A DNA stretch of 64,000 nucleotides from Sphingobacteriales bacterium (GTDB taxonomy: Bacteria; Bacteroidota; Bacteroidia; Chitinophagales; JADIYW01). The DNA lies in the NCBI GenBank assembly GCA_016721245.1, contig JADKIQ010000005.1, positions 186,001 to 250,000 of the forward strand, in the 5' to 3' direction. The notes beneath the pieces are model-generated. The model was not told the DNA's origin. It saw nothing but the letters and a program-made list of their open reading frames with translations, and did no database searches. Below are positions 1 through 9,237 of this stretch, one piece after another. Position 1 is the first letter of the stretch. Each line of letters opens with the position of its first letter. The position numbers and the translations under genes were made by a program.

Positions 1-983
1 TAATGCCGAGGTAAAACACCATAGCCGACAAGGCTCTCGGTTGATTCAATGTTTTTTCAGGATGTTTCTGCGTTGGCATTAACTTACGATAGGTATATGC
101 CACGTCCATGTTGCTGATCACTAAATCTAAAGTCATGTATTCCATTTGACCAATATTGATATGTTTGTTATCAATTCGCTCAACAGCAGTATATTTAACG
201 CCAATAGCTTTATTTTTCTCAACAACAATCTCTTCTACTCTAGTATTGAAATGGAAATGAACGCCTAAATCAACTGCCAGATTATAGCAAGAACGTGAAA
301 TCGCTACCATGCCTTCATCCGGAAAAAATGCACCTATATGATGCTCCAAATGAGGAATAATATTTAAGGTGCCTGGTGCTTCATAAGGATTTGAGCCATT
401 ATAGGTAGCAAAACGGTCGAAGTACTGAATAGCTTTTTCGTTCTTAAGTTTTTTAGTATTCGTATCGTGCATCGTATTAAACAAATCCAGCGCGCCTAAG
501 TTGGAGCTGAGTTTCAATAAGTCAAATGCTGTAATGTTTTGAAAGGTATGAATGGAACGATGCAAAAACGTATCGGCTGTAATCTCAAATATTTTTTTGC
601 TTTTGTCCAGATGTTCCAAAACGGTTTCTTTCTTAATGCCGAGTTTATCCTGCATTTCCTGTGCTGATTGCTGCACATCGGCATGGGTTTTAAATCTGGT
701 GCCGTCGCTGTAAAAATAATGAGTTATGGTATCCAGTTTACGGTAAGGACAATAGTCTGAGAATTTTTTTCCTGCCAGTGCAAACAAATCTTCAAAATAT
801 TCGGGCATGGTAAACAAGCTCGGACCGGCATCAAAACGATAATCGCCTACCTGGATTTCACAAAGTTTGCCGCCCGGATAACTGTTGGCCTCAAACACAT
901 GCACTTCGTAGCCGCGCACGGCCATACGTATGGCACTTGCCAGGCCTGCAATGCCCGAACCTATAATTCCTGCTTTTTTCATA
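1..983 (-). CDS. Carotenoid desaturase (CrtI/CrtD family FAD oxidoreductase), 3' end missing
   Basis: The first 327 codons are present and the gene runs off the left edge. My translation begins MKKAGIIGSGIAGLAS, a Rossmann FAD-binding fingerprint (GSGIAG, residues 8-13), followed by an acidic residue at the end of strand 2 (VFEAN), a PGGK motif and the RFDAGPSLFTMP segment of phytoene desaturase-like enzymes. Family knowledge: these FAD enzymes introduce double bonds into membrane carotenoids. The KLCEI/YRFDAGPSLF pattern reminds me more of CrtD-type 1-hydroxycarotenoid 3,4-desaturases of Bacteroidota than of CrtI, but the C-terminus is missing and I cannot choose firmly. It is divergent from the SDR at 1155 across 171 bp. 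Confidence 0.85.
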
Positions 984-1154
984 TGATGCTAATCTCGACA
1001 ATAAACAAGACCTTTTAACGTAAAACTTTCGTTAAAAAACATTGTTGTACAATTTAAACGATTCAAATTGTCTTCATTAAACAAGCGATAATTTAAATAG
1101 TTTAACCAAATTATATCCTTTTTTCTGCTAAATTTAAAGCTCTAAAACAATTAT

Positions 1155-2009
1155 ATGTCACAAATCAGAGGAACGAACGTTTTGGTCACCGGTGGTGCCA
1201 ACGGAATTGGAAAATTAATGGGTTTAAAATGCCTGCAGGAAGGCGCTGCCAATCTCATCATCTGGGATATCAATGAAGACAACCTGCAAAAAACAGCCAG
1301 AGATTTTTCTTCCAAAGGCTATAAAAACGTACATACGTTTGTGGTGGATGTTTCCAATACGGATGATATAGAGAAATCGGCAACTGAAGTATTGCTGGAA
1401 ATCGGCAATATTGATATCCTTTTCAATAATGCAGGAATTGTAGCAGGTAAAAAATCCTTCTGGGAACATACGGCAAAAGATATTGAGAAAACGCTGAGTA
1501 TTAATGTGAGTGGCGTGATGAATGTAACGCGTGTTTTTATTCAGGATATGATTAAGCAACGAAAAGGGCATGTCATTAATATTGCCTCTGCTTCCGGATT
1601 GATTCCATTGCCGAAAGGTTCTGTGTATGCATCCAGTAAATGGGCAGTTTTAGGCTGGAGCGAAAGTTTACGTATGGAATTAGAGCAGGAAGGTCAGGAT
1701 TTGCATGTGACTACCGTTTGTCCGAGCTATATAGATACCGGAATGTTTAAGGGCGTAAAAGCACCGTTGTTGTTCCCTTTGTTGCAACCCGAAGATGTCA
1801 CTAACAAGATAATTAAGGCTGTTAAAAATAACGACGCTATGTTGTTAATGCCGGAAAATGTAAATATTGTTCCGTTCCTGAAGGGTGTTTTCCCTGCAAA
1901 AATATTTGATAAAGTAGCCGGATTTTTAGGTGTTTATTCTTCGATGAACAGCTTTGAAGGCAGACCGCAGGAAGAAAGAGTTCCTGAAAAGAAAGCAAAG
2001 GTGAAATAA
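1155..2009 (+). CDS. SDR family NAD(P)-dependent oxidoreductase
   Basis: A 284-aa classical short-chain dehydrogenase. Visible motifs are the cofactor loop TGGANGIG (residues 12-19), NNAG (91-94), a catalytic serine in NIASASG near 145-147, and Tyr158/Lys162 in YASSK. The length and the C-terminal extension after residue 200 resemble 17-beta-HSD11/retinol-dehydrogenase-like SDRs acting on hydrophobic alcohols; the substrate is not visible. The ATG at 1155 is the only start that keeps the nucleotide-binding strand. It is followed 41 bp later by an aldehyde dehydrogenase reading frame, so the two may have formed an alcohol-to-aldehyde-to-acid oxidation pair. Confidence 0.88.
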   Translation: MSQIRGTNVLVTGGANGIGKLMGLKCLQEGAANLIIWDINEDNLQKTARDFSSKGYKNVHTFVVDVSNTDDIEKSATEVLLEIGNIDILFNNAGIVAGKKSFWEHTAKDIEKTLSINVSGVMNVTRVFIQDMIKQRKGHVINIASASGLIPLPKGSVYASSKWAVLGWSESLRMELEQEGQDLHVTTVCPSYIDTGMFKGVKAPLLFPLLQPEDVTNKIIKAVKNNDAMLLMPENVNIVPFLKGVFPAKIFDKVAGFLGVYSSMNSFEGRPQEERVPEKKAKVK

Positions 2010-2050
2010 ATCTACCATTTTTTAATTCTACAACTTTACAATTAAGACAA

Positions 2051-3438
2051 ATGGCTACCAAGACAAAAACGATTTCCAATATAAAATCCGTAATCGACAA
2101 ACAACGTGATTTTTTTGAAAGCAATGCTACACGCGATATTGATTTTCGTATCGAGCAACTGAAAAAACTGAAAAAAGCGATTCAGGAAAACGAAGATAAT
2201 ATCTATGAAGCGCTGAATGCGGATTTTAAGAAATCGAAGTTTGAAAGTTTTGCGACAGAAATTGGTGTACTGTATGAAGAAATTTCTGCATGCTGAAAAA
2301 CGTGAAGAAATGGGCCACTCCAGAACTGGTGAAAGACACCATTGCCAACTTCCCTTCAAAAAATTATATCTATCACGATCCATATGGCGTCACCCTGATT
2401 ATTGGTGCCTGGAACTATCCGTTGCAATTAACCTTAGCGCCTGTTATTGGTGCCATTGCTGCCGGAAATACCTGTATCATCAAGCCTCCACGCGCAGCCA
2501 TAAACACGTATCACGTGATTGAAAAAATTATTCAGGAGAATTTCAACGATAATTTTTTAGCGGTATTGGAAGAACATTCCGACAACAGCGAAATGCTTTC
2601 GTATCGCTACGATTATATCTTTTTCACCGGCGGCGTGGAAATCGGTAAAACGATTGCCCGTGCAGCGGCAGAATTTTTAACACCGACCACTTTAGAATTG
2701 GGCGGCAAAAGCCCGTGTATCGTAGATAAACAATCCGACGTGGAAACGGCAGCGAAACGGGTGGCCTGGGGCAAATTTTTAAATGGCGGACAAACCTGCG
2801 TGGCTCCGGATTATTTATTGTTGCACGATGCGGTGAAAGAGAAATTCTACAAAGCATTTGCCAATAGCGTAAAAGATTTTTACGGTAGCAATCCGCAGGA
2901 CAGTGCCGATTATCCGCGCATTATCAACGACCGACATTTCAATCGTCTGGCGGCGTTAATTAAAGACGGCGACATCATTGTGGGTGGACAAACGGACGCC
3001 GACACCAGATACATTGCACCAACTTTAATAGAAATTGATTCCTTGGAGCATCCGCTGATGCAGGATGAAATCTTCGGTCCGATTTTACCGGTGCTGACCA
3101 TTCAATCTATTGATGAAGCCATCAGCATGGTGAAACAATTTGAGAAACCATTAGCGTTTTATATCTTTTCTAATAATTACGCCACTCAGCAGAAATGCCT
3201 CAACACTGTGCAGTTCGGCGGCGGCTGTGTAAACGATACCGTTTCACATTTCATCAACGACGGCCTGCCATTTGGCGGCGTGGGCAACAGCGGCGTGGGA
3301 GCCTATCACGGAAAATTCAGCTTTGATACGTTCACACACAAAAAAGGCGTTTGCCATAAAGTAACCTGGCCGGATGTGCCATTGCGCTATCCGCCGTATA
3401 ACGGAAAACTGATGCTGGTAAAACAGGTGATGAGATAA
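2051..3438 (+). pseudogene. Aldehyde dehydrogenase (ALDH3-like), interrupted by one frameshift
   Basis: Two overlapping frames add up to one aldehyde dehydrogenase. The first (2051-2296, 81 aa) gives the N-terminal helices and stops at TGA 2294-2296. The second (2290-3438, 382 aa) continues with the rest of the NAD-binding domain (IIGAWNYPLQLTL), the catalytic Glu in LELGGK and the nucleophile Cys in GGQTCVAPDYLL, an ALDH3-type motif. Together they give about 460 residues, normal for the family. Frame phase fits loss of one base (or gain of two) near 2285-2295. All catalytic residues survive in the second part, so this is either very recent decay, a sequence error, or less likely two coupled proteins (ATG and TGA overlap in ATGCTGA). 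Confidence 0.8.
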
Positions 3439-3481
3439 GTTAGATTTATAATTTTTTTTGGTTAAAAAAACAAAAAACCCA

Positions 3482-3496
3482 TTTTTTTTTTTTTTT
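3482..3496. repeat. 15-base T homopolymer in a low-complexity intergenic stretch
   Basis: The 104 bp between the aldehyde dehydrogenase and the convergent hydrolase gene contain an A-run, CCCA, then 15 consecutive T, then CCCC(11 nt)GGGG flanked by A-runs. It could act as a crude terminator for either convergent gene, but no clean hairpin plus T-tract can be drawn. Long homopolymers are also prone to length errors. Confidence 0.6.
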
Positions 3497-3542
3497 CAAA
3501 AAACCCCGCAAAGGGAATGGGGAAAAAAAATAAGAAAACAAC

Positions 3543-5102
3543 TTAGTCGTGAGCTAAGAGTCGTGAGTCGTAAGTATTCTTACTATTAATATGAAATATA
3601 CCCAAATGCATAAGGTGCAATGGTGATAGTGTTCCAAGTTTTTCTTCTCTGTATCGAACCGGTTTTACTTTATTTGGATAGTTTTTTTCGTAGGCGGTTT
3701 TGCCGGCAGTGGCGTATGGAAAATCTGCTTCAATAGCAGTCAACTGAAAACCGGCGTTGGCTTTCGCATTAATGTTTAGCTGAATTTTCTTACCGGAACG
3801 GTTTACAAAATGCAGATACGTTTTGTTTTCTTTCTTATTGACAAACGCATTACAGACAAAATTTTTGGCAACCGCGTTATCCTTACTGCTTATGGTTGTT
3901 TCACCTTTGTTGGCATCATTTGTAAGTGTAGACGCTAAAAACTTAAAGGCGAAATATTGAACCGTCGCGTTATTACCTCCAACAGAGAGCAATGGTTTTT
4001 GTTTGCCTTTATAAATATTTATCAATCCATCCATCGCATGCAGGTTGGACAGCTCGATATAGTTATTGTATTTAGTATTCAGGTCTATCATGTTCAGGAA
4101 ATTCTCTGAAACATATGCAGCCTGCGTGAAGGTATTATCCAGGTATTCACCATTGGAAATATTCCATTCTGTCAGCCATAATTTTCTGTCTTTGCCATAC
4201 AGCGGAACAAAATTAGCTTCGGCGTTGTAGAGTTTATTTGTCTTGAAAGGCGCCATGGCATCCAGATTTCTGGCATAAATATTATCGAAATAGGCATCTT
4301 TGTCGCAGTCAGCACAACTGGCATAAAAATGCCACACATACGCATCATAGAAATTTTCTTTGCTTAATCCAAGGCTCCAGTCGCGCATGAATTTACTTCT
4401 GGCACTCATATCTTTCAGCGGTACTTCATCGCCACTGATAACTGCCAGTTTAACGTCCGGATATTTCTGACGGATGGCAATAGCCGTTGATTTGACTCTG
4501 TCGATATACGTTTTCACATCCGGAAATTGTTTTCGATAAGACATCAGGCAATATTCATTTCCCAGCTCCACACCCAGAATCGGAATATTGTTTTTTTTCA
4601 ACTCATCGATAACAAACAAGGCTTCTTCGGTAGTACCCGTCAGCATATTGGCGCAGAAAACCGCACCGGAGTTGACTTCCTTACACAGACGTATAAAATT
4701 ATACAGAATGTTTTCGCTTCGTTTAGATTGCAAGGCATACAAACCGCCCAAACTTGGCAACAATTCTTTTGCTTTGTATCCATACACGGGAAGATTTGGA
4801 TGATACCAGTTGGCCACTGTACCTCCGGGGAAGCGCAATGAAACCGGATGCATCTCTCTTAAGAGCTGCACAAATCCTGAATCTTTATCCAGTTCGCGGG
4901 CAAAGGCAAATCCGATATTAATCCCAAAGACTTTGGTGTTGACGGGAGCCATTTTACTGAAATCAGGCGTAACAGATATTGTTATCGACTGATTGGAAGA
5001 CTGCAGCATATTATTTTCTTTCTTCTTTTCATTAGAAAGACAAACCCGTAACATAAATATCGCGAGCACACAGATAATAATTATCTTATAACTCTTTTTC
5101 AC
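3543..5102 (-). CDS. Exported glycoside hydrolase-like protein (TIM-barrel, clan GH-A type)
   Basis: This 519-aa protein has one N-terminal hydrophobic segment (residues 6-22, signal peptide or anchor), then a catalytic-domain pattern: LRFPGGTVANWYH (89-101), GVELGNEY with Glu183 as likely acid/base, and WLTEWN with Glu312 as likely nucleophile. The Asn-Glu pair and later Glu resemble retaining clan GH-A enzymes such as GH39, GH51 or GH79; I cannot name the family. Length and the beta-rich C-terminal third fit that fold. It overlaps the upstream polymerase gene by 17 bp, so both are probably co-transcribed. A role in trimming the surface polysaccharide made by this locus is inferred. Confidence 0.7.
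   Translation of the reverse strand: MKKSYKIIIICVLAIFMLRVCLSNEKKKENNMLQSSNQSITISVTPDFSKMAPVNTKVFGINIGFAFARELDKDSGFVQLLREMHPVSLRFPGGTVANWYHPNLPVYGYKAKELLPSLGGLYALQSKRSENILYNFIRLCKEVNSGAVFCANMLTGTTEEALFVIDELKKNNIPILGVELGNEYCLMSYRKQFPDVKTYIDRVKSTAIAIRQKYPDVKLAVISGDEVPLKDMSARSKFMRDWSLGLSKENFYDAYVWHFYASCADCDKDAYFDNIYARNLDAMAPFKTNKLYNAEANFVPLYGKDRKLWLTEWNISNGEYLDNTFTQAAYVSENFLNMIDLNTKYNNYIELSNLHAMDGLINIYKGKQKPLLSVGGNNATVQYFAFKFLASTLTNDANKGETTISSKDNAVAKNFVCNAFVNKKENKTYLHFVNRSGKKIQLNINAKANAGFQLTAIEADFPYATAGKTAYEKNYPNKVKPVRYREEKLGTLSPLHLMHLGIFHINSKNTYDSRLLAHD
3546..3573. repeat. Short tandem repeat, GTCGTGAG family
   Basis: GTCGTGAG occurs twice in 3546-3573, followed by the variant GTCGTAAG. The block overlaps the last codons (LAHD) of the minus-strand hydrolase gene ending at 3543. 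It is one of several unrelated short-word repeats at gene borders in this window. Confidence 0.6.
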
Positions 5103-6423
5103 TCTGATTTTGTTGCTTGCTTTTTAATTCTCTCCAGTAGAATTTTTCTTTCACGCGATAATATTCTACAATAATCAGCGGCACCATGATACCTAAAAAT
5201 GAATAAAAAATATTTCCGTTAAACAGCGACTGAATAAAAACGGTACCGCAACCCAGAATTCCTGCATTAAATATCAAATCGTTTCTGTAGTGTTTTACTA
5301 CGCGCCAAACATAAATAGGATACAAGAATACGGAGTAAATAAAAATGAGACCAACAATTCCTTGTGACAACAAACCACCAACGACACCAATATCTCCCAG
5401 AATAACCGTACCGATATTTGCCTGTATTATTTCTTTTTTAGGACACCCGATTCCAAAGAATATATACTCGGGATGCTGCACCAGATAATCATACACTGCA
5501 GCCATTTCCGTCCATCGTAAATCTGCGGAACCTTCCCCTGTTTTTTGTCCCATGAAAAACTTGATAAACATCCAGTACATATCTGCGGTAAACTCAACAA
5601 TCTTAGGATCTATGAGATAGGCAATTAAAATCACAATAGCTGTAAGTGTAAAAATGACAAATAGCTTTTTAGCTATCTCATGCCATTTCAGAATCAGGAA
5701 CATGAAAAGAAACATTGGTACTATTTCTGACACCAACTCGGTTCTTCCTTTATCTACAAAGACCTGATAGGCCATTAAAATCATCCATAATAATAGGCTC
5801 TTGAAGTTACTTTTCATCATGTAATCCAGGAAGTAGTAAATCATACCAAACACCAGTACTGAACTGGAAAACCGGTATATATATCCACCTTTTGATGGAT
5901 TAAAGCCTACCAATCCGTCACCCAGGGAATTCATAAAAGTTGCAGGAGGAATGGTGAGAGAAACAAAAGTGTACAATGCAAAACAAAACCAGCACAACAA
6001 GAGGTTGGCATACACAAATTGTTTAAGCGTTATTTTTTTAGACCGTATTGCGTAATAGATCAAGCTGCACATTACTACATAAAACCTTGATGAAAGATTA
6101 AATAGTGCTTTCAGAATTTTTACATCAAAAATAAGGTGAACTGTAATAGCATTATACAGAGGAAGAATAAGAGAAAGGAAAATGATTAAATCAATTGGAT
6201 TTAACTGTTTCAGCTGAAAGATTTTATAATAATAATAAATACCTGCAGAAATTAAGATAAATGGCAAAACCATGACCACCAGAATACCCACAACTTTACT
6301 GGCTGAATTAAATTGCAGTAAAATATTGCTGGTAAAAAACAAGCTGAAGAAGAACAGTCCAATTATCCTGGCTTCAAAAAAAGATTGATCTCTTGTATAT
6401 AAAGGCTTGTATGCGAAATTCAT
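5086..6423 (-). CDS. O-antigen/exopolysaccharide polymerase-like membrane protein (Wzy type)
   Basis: A 445-aa protein of about 10-12 hydrophobic segments with a large hydrophilic loop around residues 265-320 (FMGQKTGEGSADLRWTE), the usual plan of Wzy polymerases and O-antigen ligases. The KGRTELVSEIVPM segment resembles the arginine-containing region of the O-antigen ligase family. Such proteins join lipid-linked repeat units in the periplasm. Neighbours support this: flippase, glycosyltransferase and acyltransferases on both sides. It starts 2 bp after the stop of the upstream membrane protein and overlaps the hydrolase gene downstream, forming a three-gene minus-strand operon. Polymerase versus ligase cannot be settled from sequence alone. 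Confidence 0.7.
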   Translation of the reverse strand: MNFAYKPLYTRDQSFFEARIIGLFFFSLFFTSNILLQFNSASKVVGILVVMVLPFILISAGIYYYYKIFQLKQLNPIDLIIFLSLILPLYNAITVHLIFDVKILKALFNLSSRFYVVMCSLIYYAIRSKKITLKQFVYANLLLCWFCFALYTFVSLTIPPATFMNSLGDGLVGFNPSKGGYIYRFSSSVLVFGMIYYFLDYMMKSNFKSLLLWMILMAYQVFVDKGRTELVSEIVPMFLFMFLILKWHEIAKKLFVIFTLTAIVILIAYLIDPKIVEFTADMYWMFIKFFMGQKTGEGSADLRWTEMAAVYDYLVQHPEYIFFGIGCPKKEIIQANIGTVILGDIGVVGGLLSQGIVGLIFIYSVFLYPIYVWRVVKHYRNDLIFNAGILGCGTVFIQSLFNGNIFYSFLGIMVPLIIVEYYRVKEKFYWRELKSKQQNQSEKEL

Positions 6424-6425
6424 TC

Positions 6426-8105
6426 TTATTTTTTTATCAATAGAGCAGGTGCAAAATTACCTGTTTTTTGTTCAAGATAACCATACTTTGCCGGATTTTT
6501 AAGCAAATCAAACAGTATAGTATCCTGCTGAACACTATTTAACATAGTTAAGGTCGTTGTTTTATAGATGATGTCGTATTTATTAGACAACAAGAAATCA
6601 CTTAATAAAATCTTATTCCGGTCTCGAAGGTATATGTAATTGTTATTAACAAAATTTGCCGGTAATAAGTTAGTCATACCCCCTTCCAAATCAAATACAT
6701 GAATGGTATCTTTTGACGTGTAATGTTGTTTAATATACTTCAGAGATTTCTGATTTGCCAAACTTTCTTCATTTCGAAACATTCTGAAATAGTCAAAATC
6801 TTCTGAGACGGGCATTACAAAAAACCAGACTACAGCTATAACTACTATCTTTTGAGCCGATTTGTAAATTTCTACCGTTATAGAAGAAATAGCAAGTCCA
6901 ATCAACAGCAACAAGAAAGGCATCTGCAGCAACAGATAATGCTGACGCGGGTACGCATATATACAAACGATAAACGATGGTAATGCAAATAGAAACACCA
7001 CCAAGAGAGTAAACAAGTTATCTTTTGCCAGTGAAAAAACTTTTTTGCGTTTGTCTTTAATGGTTTTAGTAAAAGAAAAATAAACTCCAAACAACATGAT
7101 AGATACCATTAAACACAACCAGTGAATCTTTTTTGTAAAGATGGGTGCAAAAAAACTGAAAACGATTTTTGCTGTCTGAGTACAATAGTGGTACCCATTT
7201 GACAATATATGATGTTTTATCAATGCCGGATTGACTTCTATCATCTCTTTCAAAGAAGTGGCGTTTTTAAAGTTTTCTTTGAGGATATCCGGATAATCCA
7301 ACCAGAAAACGGTATTGGAATGATGCCACTGAACATAGTTCATGGCAAAGTGTTGTAAAAAAACGCCTATGCCTCTGGTAGAGTCACCATTGTTTAAAGG
7401 TGTTTTAAAGAATTTATACAGTACTAAAAAAAACAGCGTCAGTCCTGCAACTAATGCTATATCGTATTTATTGCGTTGTTTGATTGTTGCAAAAAAGAAC
7501 AAATAGGTTAGTACAAAACAAACCAAAAATGGCAAAAACAACTCCGGGCGGGCGAAAGCACAAACCAACAAAGCAAAACTATAAAAGACAAACTTAGCTA
7601 CTATTGATTTCTGATATTTTGCCATTAAGATGCCGGCAATCAAGACAATGATACAATAATGGGACACTCGTGGCCACAAGGGCATATTAATGAAAGAAGA
7701 AAGAAAAAAGACAGAGAACACAAAAGCCAGAATACGCTGAACACCGCATGCCATTAGTAACAAAAAGAAGGAAACAGAAATAAGTATCGTAGTTAATTTG
7801 AAATTGAAATAGTACAACTCCAGCCTGTCAGAAAACAGAAATGATAACATTTTATACCACAACGAATAGGAAGGCCCCCAGTCTCTCGGAATATATTTAA
7901 ACATGGACATCCCACGACTTAAATACAGCGATTCATCCCAGAACATGACATCCATGTGTTGCTCTAACCCACGTGTAGCATTTAATCCGCAAACAATAAT
8001 GAGAAAAATACCAGCAAAAGTGAAGGTATTCCAGCGTAAATAGTTTTTTTCATCAGCCTGTATTATTCTTTGCCAAGCGTGTCTCATTATTACAAAAGTA
8101 GACAT
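6426..8105 (-). CDS. Polytopic membrane protein, possible GT-C type glycosyltransferase
   Basis: A 559-aa protein with about ten hydrophobic helices (residues 25-435) and a soluble C-terminal domain of about 110 residues. An early acidic motif in the first loop (MDVMFWDESLYLSRG, residues 51-65) matches in position the catalytic Asp/Glu of GT-C enzymes (ArnT/PMT-like), which transfer sugars from polyprenyl phosphates. No further signature was recognised. It heads the minus-strand operon with the polymerase and the hydrolase. A second Met at residue 7 is an equally possible start. Confidence 0.55.
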   Translation of the reverse strand: MSTFVIMRHAWQRIIQADEKNYLRWNTFTFAGIFLIIVCGLNATRGLEQHMDVMFWDESLYLSRGMSMFKYIPRDWGPSYSLWYKMLSFLFSDRLELYYFNFKLTTILISVSFFLLLMACGVQRILAFVFSVFFLSSFINMPLWPRVSHYCIIVLIAGILMAKYQKSIVAKFVFYSFALLVCAFARPELFLPFLVCFVLTYLFFFATIKQRNKYDIALVAGLTLFFLVLYKFFKTPLNNGDSTRGIGVFLQHFAMNYVQWHHSNTVFWLDYPDILKENFKNATSLKEMIEVNPALIKHHILSNGYHYCTQTAKIVFSFFAPIFTKKIHWLCLMVSIMLFGVYFSFTKTIKDKRKKVFSLAKDNLFTLLVVFLFALPSFIVCIYAYPRQHYLLLQMPFLLLLIGLAISSITVEIYKSAQKIVVIAVVWFFVMPVSEDFDYFRMFRNEESLANQKSLKYIKQHYTSKDTIHVFDLEGGMTNLLPANFVNNNYIYLRDRNKILLSDFLLSNKYDIIYKTTTLTMLNSVQQDTILFDLLKNPAKYGYLEQKTGNFAPALLIKK

Positions 8106-8177
8106 TTAAAAGCTAAAAAAAATTGTAATAGTTCTTATAATTTAAATAACTTAACAACTTTTTAAGCCTGAACAGAG

Positions 8178-9233
8178 ATGCACAAAAATAATTTTGACTT
8201 TTTACGCTTATTGTTCGCTGCTTTAGTGGTAGTACATCATTGCTATCCGATTTCCGGCATTTCAGAGCAGGACCCCTTGTATTATTTCTCCAACAGTACT
8301 TTATCTTATTCGTATATCGGTGTGCGCGGATTTTTTATCATCAGTGGTTACTTAATTTTTCAGAGTCTGATGCGCAGTCATGGCATTACAGATTATCTGG
8401 TTAAACGATTGCTGCGCATTTATCCTGCATTGATTATTGTGCTGATACTTACCGTTATTGTCTGCGGGTTTGTTTTTGATGGCACAGCTATTGAATACCT
8501 GAAAAACAAAAGTGCATGGACCTATATTCCGGTAAACTGCACCCTTATAAAATTACAACACACTATAAATGGCGTATTTGAATCCAACCCACTGAAAAAA
8601 GGCATCAATGGCTCTTTATGGACGATTGGATATGAGTTTTCCATGTATCTTTTTATCGTTCCTTTATTGTTTCTGAAGAAATTCTCTCAAAAAATTCATG
8701 TTGCTGTATTATCTGTTTTAGTAGTGATTTTATTCATTTTGAGAATAACACTGGAAAACAATGCCAATCAGCTTCATATCGGCGTCATTTCATTAAATAC
8801 CTGGTGTCATTTTGCATTATTGTTTATGAGCGGCGCTTTTTTATCCGTTATAAAAATTGAATCCAATCGCTTTAGAATACCTGTTTTAGTTATCGCTTCG
8901 GTATTATTTATTGCACTTATGAGATGGGAATATTTCGAATTATCACAATACATTTTATTCCCACCGATTGTAATTATTACCGGAGCAGCAGCATTAAAAG
9001 GCATTTCTTCAGTTGGTGAACTATTTGGCGATGTATCTTACGGCACTTATATCTACAGTTTTCCTGCCCAGCAATTATTGATGTACTATTTCAAATTCAA
9101 TGTAGTGGAATTATTATTGGTTTCATTACCGTTATCCATCTTCTTAGGCTGGTTATCATGGCATCTGGTAGAAAAGCATGCATTAGCCAAAAAGAAAATC
9201 GTGTATCAGAAATTAAAAAGCTGGTGGCAATAA
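8178..9233 (+). CDS. Acyltransferase 3 family protein (OafA/YrhL-like)
   Basis: A 351-aa protein starting NNFDFLRLLFAALVVVHH, the typical first helix of acyltransferase-3 proteins with its conserved His pair, followed by GVRGFFIISGYLIF and YLVKRLLRIYPAL. About ten hydrophobic segments are seen. These inner-membrane enzymes transfer acetyl or longer acyl groups to surface or periplasmic sugars. It lies between polysaccharide genes, so decoration of that polymer is likely. It is divergent from the 559-aa membrane protein and convergent with the PhoD gene, with only 4 bp between stops. Confidence 0.88.
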   Translation: MHKNNFDFLRLLFAALVVVHHCYPISGISEQDPLYYFSNSTLSYSYIGVRGFFIISGYLIFQSLMRSHGITDYLVKRLLRIYPALIIVLILTVIVCGFVFDGTAIEYLKNKSAWTYIPVNCTLIKLQHTINGVFESNPLKKGINGSLWTIGYEFSMYLFIVPLLFLKKFSQKIHVAVLSVLVVILFILRITLENNANQLHIGVISLNTWCHFALLFMSGAFLSVIKIESNRFRIPVLVIASVLFIALMRWEYFELSQYILFPPIVIITGAAALKGISSVGELFGDVSYGTYIYSFPAQQLLMYYFKFNVVELLLVSLPLSIFLGWLSWHLVEKHALAKKKIVYQKLKSWWQ

Positions 9234-9237
9234 AAAA

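Noticed and set aside
2290..2296. Programmed frameshift or coupled two-gene ALDH
   Set aside because: No slippery heptamer or downstream structure is visible; simple indel is the better explanation.
2217..2522. Third reading frame across the aldehyde dehydrogenase frameshift
   Set aside because: Its translation (MRILRNRSLKVL...) matches no part of the ALDH and is an out-of-frame shadow.
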